DNA of 64,000 nt from Bacillus sp. J37 (GTDB taxonomy: Bacteria; Bacillota; Bacilli; Bacillales; Bacillaceae): NCBI RefSeq assembly GCF_000518865.1, contig NZ_JAEK01000019.1, positions 22,313 through 86,312 on the forward strand, in the 5' to 3' direction. Within the stretch, counting starts at the first letter, position 1. The number at the start of each line of letters is the position of its first letter. Below, piece by piece: positions 54,801-62,607 of this stretch. The position numbers were made by a program, and so were the translations under genes. Under the pieces are notes generated by a model, which searched no databases, was not told the DNA's origin, and saw only the letters and a list, made by a program, of their open reading frames with translations.

Positions 54801-54896
54801 TCGTCAACCATTTTAACATTAGTCATTGTGCCGATTGTATATGAGGTACTTTCTAAAATGTTAAAGAAAAATCGTAAAGAAGTAGAAGAAAATTAA
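51810..54896 (+). CDS. swrC: RND efflux transporter, SwrC/AcrB family
   Basis: A 1028-residue proton-driven exporter with 12 spans and two large extracytoplasmic loops, standard for HAE-type RND proteins of Gram-positives such as SwrC, which exports surfactin and other lipophilic compounds. The proton-relay Asp pair is in GRVIDDSIVVVEN; MSMPMEQNIEGL-like sequence lies near residue 65. No membrane-fusion gene is present, as is normal here. Start TTG 51810 fits the family N-terminus (KSLVNFVLKNKLAVW); GTG 51801 is an alternative. It is probably repressed by the divergent TetR protein. A terminator follows. Confidence 0.9.
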   Translation: MKSLVNFVLKNKLAVWLLTIIITVAGLYSGTKMKMESIPDVSIPYLIVMGVYPGATAEQVMDEISMPMEQNIEGLEDVAAVYSNSSANVAQVQIEYEYGVDMDEKKRELEAAIDNISLPEDAEEPTIMALSMNMMPVVALSISSTEGDIVDLSTTVEETILPEIEKIDGVGSTTITGQHLEEVQFTYDHAKMEELGLTEDTVKQMVQASDMALSLGLQEYKEGEQALSIDGDIKTVEQLKELLIPVTPSEKNPNPFVKLGDIAKIETVGKVQSISRTNGEEAISVQITKGQQANTVDVVSAVKDLIAEQEKDIDGLVIDVTLDQAEPIEDSVFTMVEKALFGGLFAIIIILFFLRDIKSTIISIISIPVSIFMAFLLLNWLDITLNIMTLGAITVAIGRVIDDSIVVVENIYRRMHLEEEKLRGRALIREATIEMFKPILSSTLVTVAVFAPLMLVGGMVGELFRPFALTMTFALGASLLVAITIVPALSHFLFRKKLYGEKKASKHKEVGRIATWYKGVLEKVLNHKIITSLIAIVLLVGSLALTPLIGFSFMGSEEEKVIYLTYTPATGELEDETLKNLEEVENELMKRDDLETVQLSFNNSDSADASTMMMGGGNGALMYLFFNEDTENFSDVKEEVEEYVFNIGQSGEWKSQDMMGGGMATNEVSYTLYSEDLDDLNKAVNQVEGALKEVENLEDVESDMENPYVEHVLKIDHEDIMQYGLTTGQIVGALSATGSEEVLTTVENDGEEIDVIVQREEKMDATSIDELLETEIPTATGSTMPLSELVKTEEGTTYNTLSRSKGEFYATVSGTVTTDDVSTATTEADEKINDLDLPKGVETGVAGVAADMQETFTQLGIAMIAAILIVYFILVVTFGEGLAPFAILFSLPFAVIGSFVGLWIAGETISVSVMMGLLMLIGIVVTNAIVLVDRIIHMERDGMSLRDAIIEAGATRLRPILMTAIATIGAMIPMVFEGAGSALISKGLAITVIGGLTSSTILTLVIVPIVYEVLSKMLKKNRKEVEEN

Positions 54897-54911
54897 TCTT
54901 AGAATGACGAG

Positions 54912-54939
54912 AACCCTCAATCTTTGGATTGAGGGTTTT
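54912..54939 (+). terminator. Terminator of RND gene
   Basis: AACCCTCAATC (54912-54922) pairs with GATTGAGGGTT (54927-54937), TTTG loop, then TTT. Confidence 0.85.
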
Positions 54940-55067
54940 AATATATAGCCAAAGTGAAAAAATCGCTATCCAACTAATGTTACATTATTCATGAAGTCTA
55001 ATGCGGATAGTTTGTGAGGGTCGTTCAACTAATTAGCGGAATTTTATTGGCACAATTTGTTTTTGTC

Positions 55068-55098
55068 TTGCGCCCTCCGTTACGTCATATGCTAACCT
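55068..55098 (+). promoter_or_regulatory. MerR-type promoter of the MerR gene
   Basis: TTGCGC (55068-55073) and TAACCT (55093-55098) are 19 bases apart, typical of MerR-controlled promoters. CCTCCGTTACG lies in the spacer as operator sequence. It predicts that the regulator activates its own gene. Confidence 0.45.
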
Positions 55099-55122
55099 AA
55101 ATTTATGGAGGGATGACGAATA

Positions 55123-55911
55123 ATGGAAAATCAAGAACCGTTTTTTACTATTAGTGAGTTTGGAAAACGAGCAAGGATCACGGTACGAACTTTACGGTTT
55201 TATGAAGAAATCGGTCTACTGAAACCAACACAACAAAACAGCTCTGGCCACAGGTTATACGGATTAACTGAATTAGCGAAACTGCAACAAATTCAGTCTC
55301 TAAAATTTTTGGGATACTCGTTACAGGAAATAAAAAAAATAATTGAAAATGATACAGATGCTGTTGCTCAACTGAATAAATCTTTACCCTTGCAGCATAA
55401 TCTTCTGACAGAAAAGAGAAACGAGTTAAATCGTGCAATCGAAGCAGTAGAGCGTGTTCAATTTTTAATCGAAAATGGAAAGTCTATCACGTGGACGGTT
55501 TTAAGTTCTTTACTTTTTCAGATGGAACATGAACAAGACCAAATGGAGTGGGTAAAAGAATATTTTTCAGATGACATTGCGAATCAATTTTTTTCTCTTC
55601 CCAAAAAACAGCGTCAACAATTAGATGTTGAAATGTTAGATTGGTTGGCAACGGTGAAAAAATTGATGAAGGATGAAGTTTCACCACAATCGCCAGAAGC
55701 ATTTGATGTTCTTGTTAAACTAACTGAATTGGCAACAAAACATGTCGAAAATAAAGAAGAGCTTGCAGATCAACTTGTACAAGCACAGGAAGTAATGGAA
55801 TCAGATGTCATAAATTTTCAGTTTCCTACTTTATTAACACCTAAAGAAGAAGCCTACTTATTGGAAATAGGAAGAGTGATGGAAGCTTTATATAATGAAA
55901 ATGACGATTGA
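55123..55911 (+). CDS. MerR family regulator with large effector domain
   Basis: A 262-residue regulator: winged helix (FFTISEFGKRARITVRTLRF followed by YEEIGLLKP), a linker coiled coil about 80-120, and a 140-residue C-terminal part of the TipAS kind that could bind a hydrophobic drug. GGAGGGATG precedes ATG 55123. No target gene lies next to it in the same direction, so it may act on itself or at distant sites. A 19-bp-spaced promoter supports autoactivation. Confidence 0.85.
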   Translation: MENQEPFFTISEFGKRARITVRTLRFYEEIGLLKPTQQNSSGHRLYGLTELAKLQQIQSLKFLGYSLQEIKKIIENDTDAVAQLNKSLPLQHNLLTEKRNELNRAIEAVERVQFLIENGKSITWTVLSSLLFQMEHEQDQMEWVKEYFSDDIANQFFSLPKKQRQQLDVEMLDWLATVKKLMKDEVSPQSPEAFDVLVKLTELATKHVENKEELADQLVQAQEVMESDVINFQFPTLLTPKEEAYLLEIGRVMEALYNENDD

Positions 55912-55966
55912 AATGTCAAGAAGGTTACGAAAAGTGTAATTCAATGAGAATAAAGCTTGTTAAGCA

Positions 55967-56020
55967 CCCCTTAAGATGGGTTAGACATAAACAACTGCTT
56001 ATCTTAAGGGGAGTTTTTAT
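55967..56020 (+). terminator. Terminator after MerR gene
   Basis: CCCCTTAAGAT (55967-55977) pairs with ATCTTAAGGGG (56001-56011) around a 23-base loop, followed by a long T-rich tract. It also reaches the stop of the converging gene. Confidence 0.75.
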
Positions 56021-57852
56021 TTTTTCTTTAAGAAAGGATAAGATAATACTAGACCTGTAATATACAAGATAATTAAAAAGTAAACAGGAAGTAAATGGAT
56101 AAAGGTTGTATAACCGATATAGAAATGTGTTCCTACTCCAGCTATAAATGCAGGTAATGCTCCAATCGCAAGGGTATTCCAAATCCAGTGCTCTCCTTTT
56201 CTGAACCCCCATAATGAGAGCATTAAAACAAGTAAACCAACACTTACTAGTGCACTGCCAAATCCAGCTCGGTCATGCGCGATAACAGGTATTAAATTGT
56301 TACTTAAAGTATCGATCATTTGTGGTGACATACACAGGAAGCTTACGTCTGTTGTTATAAACACATTTGTCACACCTATTATGGAAATAACGATACCTCC
56401 AACAATGATCGAAAAGCCCAGAATAATAAACATGAGTTGTCCATAAAGCCCGAGTTTCCATGTTCTATCATTCTTACCATGACTAGAAGCAGGGAAATCG
56501 ATAATCTTTTTTCCTTCTCTGAAGCTGAAATAATAGATAGGTAATAAGACAAGCCAAAACAAACCATGTAGCCAATCAAAGTATCCAAAGCCGATAAAAA
56601 GGAAAATTCCAAGGAAACCTATGATTGCTGCACTATGAAACGTAATTTTAGCCCAATGCATACCATATTTTATTCCATGTCGTGCAAGCTGGATATAGAT
56701 GATTCCGCCGGATATCATCGTGCCAGCTAACGCCATTCTATCATGTGACATAAATGCCAGGATAAGTGGATTTACTTGTAAGATATCTGCTTTAGTCAGT
56801 CCAATAAAGGCTTCATCATAAGGAAGGATAATACTTGTAAAGGCAAAATATAAGGCAATGATACCTCCAATTAAGATGGAGAGTCCAAACAGAAATGACC
56901 AATACCAGTTCTGGTTATTCATTGGTTGAACTTCTTCATATAATAATCGTTCATGAATTCGCTTTGGTAGCCCTGGTCCAGCTTTTACATAGCCATCTGT
57001 TAACATGAACAAATCTGCACCGGCACGAACTAAAGAAAAAGCATCTTCTGGTGTCTCCACTCCACCTGAGGTTATAACAATCAGCTCAGGAAATAGAGCT
57101 TTGATTTGTTTTAGTGTTTTTGTTAAAAGCTCATTTGCATGTGTGGCTTCATACCAATAGCTGCCGTCAGTTTGACGTGGTGCATTTATCACTACGCCAC
57201 CAATACATGAATGTTGTGTTAAATCCTTCAATTGTATGTTGATTTTATCTAGTTCATCAGGAGAAAAAGACACATAAAAAGAACGATCCAAACACTGTGA
57301 CCTATTATTTGTGATATATGAGTGTATTTGCTTGGGTGTTCCAATAAATGCGTCTACATATGGCGTTAAATGTTGCACAATGATTTCCCACTCATTTCTA
57401 GTAACTTGTGCATCTATTTTAGCAATTATGGGAATACGGATATTCAATCTTGTTAATTTTTTAATCACCAGTTTGAGAGGAACCTTTTCCTGCTGATTTG
57501 AAAACAGAAGTTTTCCTTTTTCCCACTTCGGTTCTTTTTTATCCGAAGGTCCATTTAACACAATGGGGCCTATTTCTAAAAATCCAAAACCTAATTCTTG
57601 AAAGGCATTTAAACCTGACATATTTGGATCAATATGGCCACTTAACCCTACAGGAGAAGAAAATTTTGTGCGATAAATTTTCTGTTGAAGTTCCCGTGGA
57701 GGGTTCATATGTCCCAAAAATCCAATAACAGACCTACCTCCAGGAGTGGATGCTATTGTACTCATTGATTTATGAAGAAACTCCCGGCTTGTTTTTGCAT
57801 GTAGCTTATTGAGTAAGAGTTTTTTTAATGGATGATAAGACCAGTCCGGCAT
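56017..57852 (-). CDS. Dihydroorotate dehydrogenase-like flavoprotein fused to duplicated membrane domain
   Basis: A 611-residue fusion. Residues about 35-305 resemble the FMN-binding TIM barrel of class 2 dihydroorotate dehydrogenase (FSSPVGLSGHIDPN, GFGFLEIGP, and the phosphate-binding TSGGVETPEDAF...AGADLFMLTDG), but the family's catalytic NxSSPN loop is not seen, so the substrate may differ. From about 318 it has roughly nine spans forming two repeats, each with an Asp, HDR (370-372 and 526-528), GxHW (399 and 555) and a later His (429 and 586). Start ATG 57852 follows GAAGG. Function is unknown; see findings. Confidence 0.75.
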   Translation of the reverse strand: MPDWSYHPLKKLLLNKLHAKTSREFLHKSMSTIASTPGGRSVIGFLGHMNPPRELQQKIYRTKFSSPVGLSGHIDPNMSGLNAFQELGFGFLEIGPIVLNGPSDKKEPKWEKGKLLFSNQQEKVPLKLVIKKLTRLNIRIPIIAKIDAQVTRNEWEIIVQHLTPYVDAFIGTPKQIHSYITNNRSQCLDRSFYVSFSPDELDKINIQLKDLTQHSCIGGVVINAPRQTDGSYWYEATHANELLTKTLKQIKALFPELIVITSGGVETPEDAFSLVRAGADLFMLTDGYVKAGPGLPKRIHERLLYEEVQPMNNQNWYWSFLFGLSILIGGIIALYFAFTSIILPYDEAFIGLTKADILQVNPLILAFMSHDRMALAGTMISGGIIYIQLARHGIKYGMHWAKITFHSAAIIGFLGIFLFIGFGYFDWLHGLFWLVLLPIYYFSFREGKKIIDFPASSHGKNDRTWKLGLYGQLMFIILGFSIIVGGIVISIIGVTNVFITTDVSFLCMSPQMIDTLSNNLIPVIAHDRAGFGSALVSVGLLVLMLSLWGFRKGEHWIWNTLAIGALPAFIAGVGTHFYIGYTTFIHLLPVYFLIILYITGLVLSYPFLKKK

Positions 57853-58216
57853 AAACAGCACCTTCTAAATCTAAGTTAATTTTTTATAATGGCATCTTCA
57901 ATTCTAGCATGTAAAACTACTAAGAATAAACGGTTCGTTTCATTTAATTAGACTGTTTTCACATACATCGTTGCTTATAATATTTTATTAACGAACTCAT
58001 TTTTACCTTTATATTTACATTTAAAAAAACAAAGTATCAAAATAGCTTGCCATAATATGTAACTAATTTTCAGAAATAATAAGCAGAATATTTAATACAT
58101 GAGGAATCATGGTATAATTTGTTTCATAAAGCACTGAAGTAGAACGGAAAAATTAAATGCTGGCTCAACTTTTAAAAATGTAGCAATTGTTATAGTAATA
58201 GCGGAGGAGGAAGTAT
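57853..58216. other. Intergenic region
   Basis: About 360 AT-rich bases between divergent genes. I see no repeat, palindrome or short gene here apart from the GGAGGAGG ribosome binding site before 58217. Confidence 0.5.
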
Positions 58217-58588
58217 ATGGACGTTTTTGCGGAATATTTAGCAGGTATTGATCAACCCGACCACCGTGAGCGGACAGAGGAAGTTTTAGCGTGGGTTGCG
58301 AATAAGTTTCCTAATTTGGAAGGGCAAATAAAGTGGAATACCCCAATGTTTACAGATCATGGCACATATATTATTGGCTTTTCCACAGCGAAGCAACATA
58401 TGAGCGTTTCACCCGAAGAAGTAGGCATTGCTCGCTTTTCTGACGACATTGCACAAGCGGGCTACAGTGCTACCAAAGGATTATTTCGAATTCCTTGGAA
58501 AAAGCCGGTAAACTACGAATTGCTTGAAAAAATGATTAAATTTAATATCCAGGATAAAGCGGAATATACGAAATTTTGGCGGGAATAG
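58217..58588 (+). CDS. fra: Frataxin-like iron chaperone (DUF1801)
   Basis: A 123-residue protein of the DUF1801/YdhG family; in B. subtilis the homologue Fra carries iron to Fe-S cluster and heme synthesis. Conserved features: an N-terminal Asp/Glu-rich helix ([19 protein letters not shown]), IKWNTPMF, and [16 protein letters not shown] with [17 protein letters not shown]. The acidic surface fits metal binding. GGAGGAGG precedes the ATG. A strong terminator follows. Confidence 0.85.
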   Translation: MDVFAEYLAGIDQPDHRERTEEVLAWVANKFPNLEGQIKWNTPMFTDHGTYIIGFSTAKQHMSVSPEEVGIARFSDDIAQAGYSATKGLFRIPWKKPVNYELLEKMIKFNIQDKAEYTKFWRE

Positions 58589-58601
58589 TACGATTTATTT
58601 A

Positions 58602-58636
58602 AAAACGCATGACATAATAAAAATGTCATGCGTTTT
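58602..58636. terminator. Terminator of fra (bidirectional)
   Basis: A 14-bp stem, 58602-58615 with 58623-58636, followed by TT; the lipoprotein gene converges on it from the other side. Confidence 0.85.
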
Positions 58637-58652
58637 TTACAAGCAATATCGT

Positions 58653-58937
58653 CTATTCGTCTTTATTATTTTTATCGCCCATATCTTCTACATCTTCAAT
58701 TACATCTTCTTGATCAGGATCTGTATCTTTTTCATCATCTTTCGTCATCGTATCATCTTCATCAACGCCAGGTAAATTGTCATCGGTATTAACATCATTA
58801 TCAGTTGTACCATTTTCTTCATCTACCTGATTTTGATCATCTGCAGGAGGTGCAGGATCTGGTTCAGCATTACAACCGGCAGCAATCATCGCTGAAAAAA
58901 CTATTCCTACTAACATAAGAATCCACTTATTATTCAT
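58653..58937 (-). CDS. Highly acidic small lipoprotein
   Basis: A 94-residue protein with a signal peptide and lipobox AAGC at Cys 22. The mature part is almost all Asp, Glu, Asn, Thr and Pro (for example DEENGTTDNDVNTDDN) with no hydrophobic core, so it is probably disordered on the cell surface. Such tails can bind cations or act as spacers. AAAGGGGA nine bases upstream sets ATG 58937. I do not recognise a family. Confidence 0.7.
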   Translation of the reverse strand: MNNKWILMLVGIVFSAMIAAGCNAEPDPAPPADDQNQVDEENGTTDNDVNTDDNLPGVDEDDTMTKDDEKDTDPDQEDVIEDVEDMGDKNNKDE

Positions 58938-59101
58938 GGGAAATCCCCTTTCAAAAAGTATAATTAACATCTTGATTACTTTTCCCGTTTTTAATAAAAA
59001 TATGTCAAAATATTTATCATTCTGATATAAAGGGATATCAATGGCAGGAGTAATGTGAGGAAAATCATAGTGTTAAGAGAGAAGACTTTACATGTAATCC
59101 A

Positions 59102-59148
59102 TTTAAAGGAGTACACCATTTTATATTAATGATGTGTACTCCTTTAAA
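59102..59148 (-). terminator. Terminator of sigma operon
   Basis: A perfect 15-bp stem, 59102-59116 with 59134-59148, 22 bases past the stop of the last gene in the ECF sigma operon. Confidence 0.7.
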
Positions 59149-59169
59149 ATGAAATTTTTTAAGTACCTT

Positions 59170-59412
59170 TTATAAAATAAGTAAAACTTGTATTAATGCA
59201 ATTGCAGTGGTTCCGATTATTGGAACAAGTTTTAGAACTAAAAGTCCATTAGGCGTTGAAATTAATGGATCAAGCGGATCTTTTGCAGGTGAAGCAAGAA
59301 AGTGAATGAATCGTTCCCACCGATTAGGTTTCATTGGAAAATCGGGTATATTTACGTGATATTCATCTAATCTCTTACGCAGATGATGATCTTTATTTAG
59401 ATCCTGTCTCAT
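59170..59412 (-). CDS. Small membrane protein in sigma operon, possible anti-sigma
   Basis: An 80-residue protein: a charged N-terminal half (RKRLDEYHVNIPDFPMKPNR) and one C-terminal span (about 58-79). Small single-span proteins encoded after ECF sigma genes often hold the sigma factor inactive (as YxlC does for SigY). The gene overlaps the sigma gene by 20 bases, so they are tightly coupled. It lacks a zinc-binding motif. The anti-sigma role is inferred from size and place. Confidence 0.65.
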   Translation of the reverse strand: MRQDLNKDHHLRKRLDEYHVNIPDFPMKPNRWERFIHFLASPAKDPLDPLISTPNGLLVLKLVPIIGTTAIALIQVLLIL

Positions 59413-59938
59413 ATTCCTCTTCCTCCAATTCTTCTCTTAATCGTTTGATTGCCATGTGTAATCTTGATTTCACTGTCCCTTTTGGTATTCCCAGGATGTC
59501 GGCTATTTCCTCTTGCAGCATATCGTGATAGTAGAAAAGTAATACAACTGCACGCTGTCCTTCAGGTAGCTTCGCAACGGCCTCTCGAATTGTCATTTTT
59601 TCGATATAAAGAAATTCCTCTTTTTGTATTGGAGTAAGAAAGGGCAATAGAGATCTCCATTTCTTACGGCGGTTTAATTTTGTGATCATTAATCGATAGG
59701 CAATTTGAAAAAGATATGACTTGAGTTTGCCTTTCCTTGGATTGTAGTCATGCTTATATCGTTGTAATTTAACAAATGTGTCTTGAACGATATCAATGGC
59801 TAATTGATCATCTCTAGAATAACGAAAAATAAACGAATAAAGAGGCTGTCTTAATAGGGTATAGATCCTTTCTAACGCTTCTTCATCACCATTTTGATAA
59901 GCGATCATCAATTCGTCTTCGCGTTCACTCAATCTCAT
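59393..59938 (-). CDS. ECF-type RNA polymerase sigma factor
   Basis: A 181-residue sigma-70 family protein of the extracytoplasmic function group. Region 2 is EALERIYTLLRQPLYSFIFR and DIVQDTFVKLQRY; region 4 is LPEGQRAVVLLFYYHDMLQE with EIADILGIPKGTVKSRLHMA. No domains lie beyond these. The gene overlaps both neighbours (14 and 20 bases), forming a three-gene operon with a membrane protein before and a small membrane protein after. A possible ECF promoter lies upstream of the operon. Confidence 0.9.
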   Translation of the reverse strand: MRLSEREDELMIAYQNGDEEALERIYTLLRQPLYSFIFRYSRDDQLAIDIVQDTFVKLQRYKHDYNPRKGKLKSYLFQIAYRLMITKLNRRKKWRSLLPFLTPIQKEEFLYIEKMTIREAVAKLPEGQRAVVLLFYYHDMLQEEIADILGIPKGTVKSRLHMAIKRLREELEEEEYETGSK

Positions 59939-60296
59939 CGCCCCAGCGTTCCTTAATAGCTTTCAATGTCATAGATACCCTACTTATTAAGTACAATATT
60001 GAGACAAGTGTCCATACCTGTCCTTGGTTTGTAAAAAATTGTACAAAATCATTTTCAATCGTTTCCCCACTAGAAACCAAAAAATTAAGAGCTTGAACAC
60101 AAATAATGGAATATATTGATAGTCCTAGGGTTAGTGTATCAAAAACGTTCCATCTTAAATATATTTTCGTTTTCTTATAATTGATTTTACCATTTTCACG
60201 GACAACATATTTACGATCCATTGGAATGGCAATCACTAAAATAAAAATCATTAAAAAACCTGCAACAATAAGAGAAACTATCCAACCAGTATCCAT
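59925..60296 (-). CDS. Membrane protein, first gene of sigma operon
   Basis: A 123-residue protein with three predicted spans (about 5-24, 50-72 and 86-108) and a basic loop (VRENGKINYKKTKIYLRW). Start ATG 60296 follows GGGAG by 9 bases. It overlaps the sigma gene by 14 bases. No known family is recognised; it may sense the envelope state or help hold the sigma factor. Confidence 0.65.
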   Translation of the reverse strand: MDTGWIVSLIVAGFLMIFILVIAIPMDRKYVVRENGKINYKKTKIYLRWNVFDTLTLGLSIYSIICVQALNFLVSSGETIENDFVQFFTNQGQVWTLVSILYLISRVSMTLKAIKERWGDEIE

Positions 60297-60327
60297 TTGT
60301 AACATCTCCCATCAATATCTTTACTAA

Positions 60328-60356
60328 CTATACAAATGAAGAGGAAAAAAAGTTCA
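60328..60356 (-). promoter_or_regulatory. Possible ECF-type promoter of sigma operon
   Basis: On the minus strand TGAAC (60356-60352), a T-rich 17-base spacer and TGTATAG (60334-60328) resemble the TGAAC/CGTATA promoters of Bacillus ECF sigma factors, 31 bases before the first start codon. It predicts autoactivation of the operon. Confidence 0.45.
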
Positions 60357-60450
60357 TTAAAAATAAAAAGTTTTTATCTCTTTATTAGCGATATATATCG
60401 TTAAGGGTATAATTAGGATACGAATATGAGATAGAGATGAGGGTTTAAAG

Positions 60451-61332
60451 ATGGTAATTGGAATTGAAAATGATTGGTTGAAAGTAGAGTTTTTAAACAA
60501 TGGAGCAGAAGTACGTAAAGTAACACATAAGAAAACGGGACTCGATTATATGTGGTCAGGAGATGATAAATACTGGGGACGCGTTGCTCCGGTCTTATTC
60601 CCGATAGTCGGACGATTAAAAGAAGACCAATATGAATTTAATGGTCAGACCTACTCAATGTCCCAGCATGGCTTTTTGCGTGATGTTACATTTGAACTGC
60701 ATGCTAAATCGGATACGAATGTTTCTTTTGTTTTTGAGTCTGCTGGACAGTATACTTCGATTTTTCCTTTTGAATTTAAAGCTTTTATTCATTATGAACT
60801 TAAAGAAGATTCACTCATTGTTCAATGGGAAATTCTAAACGAAAACAAAGAGGATATGTATTTTTCTATTGGTGCGCATCCTGCATTTAAGGTGCCACTT
60901 TTAGAAAATGAAGCAATTGAGGACTATAGTTTACACTTTACGCCATCTACAAATAAGAATGTGATTGAATATGAGCTAAAAGATTCCCTCATTCATGAGA
61001 AAGGAACAGCTAATGATATTTCAATGATCAAGCTTTCTGATTCTCTATTTAAAGATGATGCTCTAGTATACAGTAATATTGATCTTATTAAACTTATTTC
61101 GAATAAATCAGGTCACGGTGTGGAAGTCATGTTTGAAGCGTTTCCGTTTGTAGGAATATGGTCGAAATATATGGAGGACATTGGTACGATGGCACCTTTT
61201 GTATGTATTGAGCCATGGTACGGCATTGCAGATACATATCATACATCCGGAAAACTGGAGGAGAAACTTGGAATTAATAAGCTGGGAATAGGAGAGTATT
61301 TCAAAACTGATTACAAAATAAAGTTTCTATAA
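60451..61332 (+). CDS. Aldose 1-epimerase (LacX-like)
   Basis: A 293-residue enzyme interconverting alpha and beta anomers of sugars, of the shorter LacX/YeaD-like branch. Catalytic features: QHGFLRD with His near residue 70, GAHPAFKVP with the second His, and the late Glu in CIEPWYGIAD. The C-terminus GINKLGIGE is usual. GATGAGGG precedes ATG 60451. The specific sugar is not evident. A terminator follows. Confidence 0.88.
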   Translation: MVIGIENDWLKVEFLNNGAEVRKVTHKKTGLDYMWSGDDKYWGRVAPVLFPIVGRLKEDQYEFNGQTYSMSQHGFLRDVTFELHAKSDTNVSFVFESAGQYTSIFPFEFKAFIHYELKEDSLIVQWEILNENKEDMYFSIGAHPAFKVPLLENEAIEDYSLHFTPSTNKNVIEYELKDSLIHEKGTANDISMIKLSDSLFKDDALVYSNIDLIKLISNKSGHGVEVMFEAFPFVGIWSKYMEDIGTMAPFVCIEPWYGIADTYHTSGKLEEKLGINKLGIGEYFKTDYKIKFL

Positions 61333-61346
61333 TGCTCTTACTTTTT

Positions 61347-61382
61347 CAAGTGCTATTCTTGTTCAAGGATAGCGCTTGTTCT
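61347..61382 (+). terminator. Terminator of epimerase gene
   Basis: CAAGTGCTATTCTTG pairs with CAAGGATAGCGCTTG (61347-61378, with G-U pairs), followed by TTCT. Confidence 0.65.
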
Positions 61383-61394
61383 CTGCTTCACTAA

Positions 61395-62384
61395 TTATTC
61401 TAATGATTTATCTTCAAAAACTGGGGCAATCTTATCAATGCGATTTGTCCATATGCCGCCGGAATAGTCGGAAGGTAGTCTTTCCAAATCCTGTGGTTGA
61501 TCGAATCCTTCTGACCAGCCTCCATCACCTGCAACAGTAATAACCCTTGTATCAACGCTTTCCATTCGGTTTAAAAATTTATCTGACCATCCCCAAATCC
61601 AAGGTGCAATACTTTCTGGTAAATGTAATTGTGTATGTTCACAAGAGGAAGGAATATAACCAGTCCAGCCAATAGCAATATACGGAATCATACAGCTTTT
61701 CATGGTAGCCATTGACATGACACGTAACTCAGGAATTTGTTCTTTTACAGCTGCAATCGGTTCATCCCCTCCGTAAATGGTCAATTGGCTTAAGCGTTCT
61801 TTCGGTAGCTTAGATAGATATTCAGCCAGTTGAATTCCCTCTTCCGGGTCATTACTTTTAATGTGAATTAAAAATGACTCATTTGGAAAGTGGGACAAGA
61901 CCTCCTCTAAAGAAGGCATGAGTCCTACACCCTTTCCTCGAAATGGATAGGTGTTTCCATTATCAGCTGTGTATCCATAGCCAATATCAGTTTTCTTCAA
62001 TTCTGCCATTGTATAGTCTTTCGTTGTTCCTTCAACATTTGTTCGACATTCTAGTGTCCAGTCATGGAATACGGCAAACTGTCCATCTTTTGTGGGCTTT
62101 ATATCAAACTCAACCATATCTGCTCCGGCATCAAATGCTGCTTCCATTGAAGGAATGGTGTTCTCAAGGTAAGGATGCTCGGGCTCAAAGATTCGCTCTG
62201 CTGTACATGTATCCCCTTCAATTCCTTCCATACTAAATGTTTGTCCAAGTCCTCTGTGGGCAAGCAAGTAGGGATCAACATCTTCACGATCTTTTGTAAA
62301 CATAGAACTGTTATTAAGAAAAATAAATAAAACCAATAGAATGAAAAAGATAGCGATTCGTTTTAATGCTCTTTTGAATTTCAC
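61395..62384 (-). CDS. Membrane-anchored glycerophosphodiester phosphodiesterase
   Basis: A 329-residue enzyme hydrolysing glycerophosphodiesters to glycerol-3-phosphate and an alcohol. An N-terminal signal anchor (about 8-25) places it outside the membrane. The GDPD motifs are intact: LLAHRG, ENTIPSMEAAFDAGADMVEF with Glu and Asp metal ligands, and FHDWTLECRTN. A long C-terminal region (IWGWSDKFLNRM) fits the family. The start is GTG 62384, eight bases after GGAGG; the ATG further up has none. Confidence 0.87.
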   Translation of the reverse strand: MKFKRALKRIAIFFILLVLFIFLNNSSMFTKDREDVDPYLLAHRGLGQTFSMEGIEGDTCTAERIFEPEHPYLENTIPSMEAAFDAGADMVEFDIKPTKDGQFAVFHDWTLECRTNVEGTTKDYTMAELKKTDIGYGYTADNGNTYPFRGKGVGLMPSLEEVLSHFPNESFLIHIKSNDPEEGIQLAEYLSKLPKERLSQLTIYGGDEPIAAVKEQIPELRVMSMATMKSCMIPYIAIGWTGYIPSSCEHTQLHLPESIAPWIWGWSDKFLNRMESVDTRVITVAGDGGWSEGFDQPQDLERLPSDYSGGIWTNRIDKIAPVFEDKSLE

Positions 62385-62607
62385 TTTTTTCTGCCTCCAG
62401 CATATGGGTAAGATAATAGGTCGGTCCACTATATAATGATATCGATTTTTATTTACTTCTCAATGACTAAAGAATAATAAGTTTATGATAATTAAAGATA
62501 TTGCCTCATCTTGGATTTGACTTTTTCTTTTTTTGTAATAAATCCTTTATCAAGCGTTGTTTTTAGTAGATTTTGGATACTCTGTATGAGAGTGAAAAGG
62601 AGTTGAG

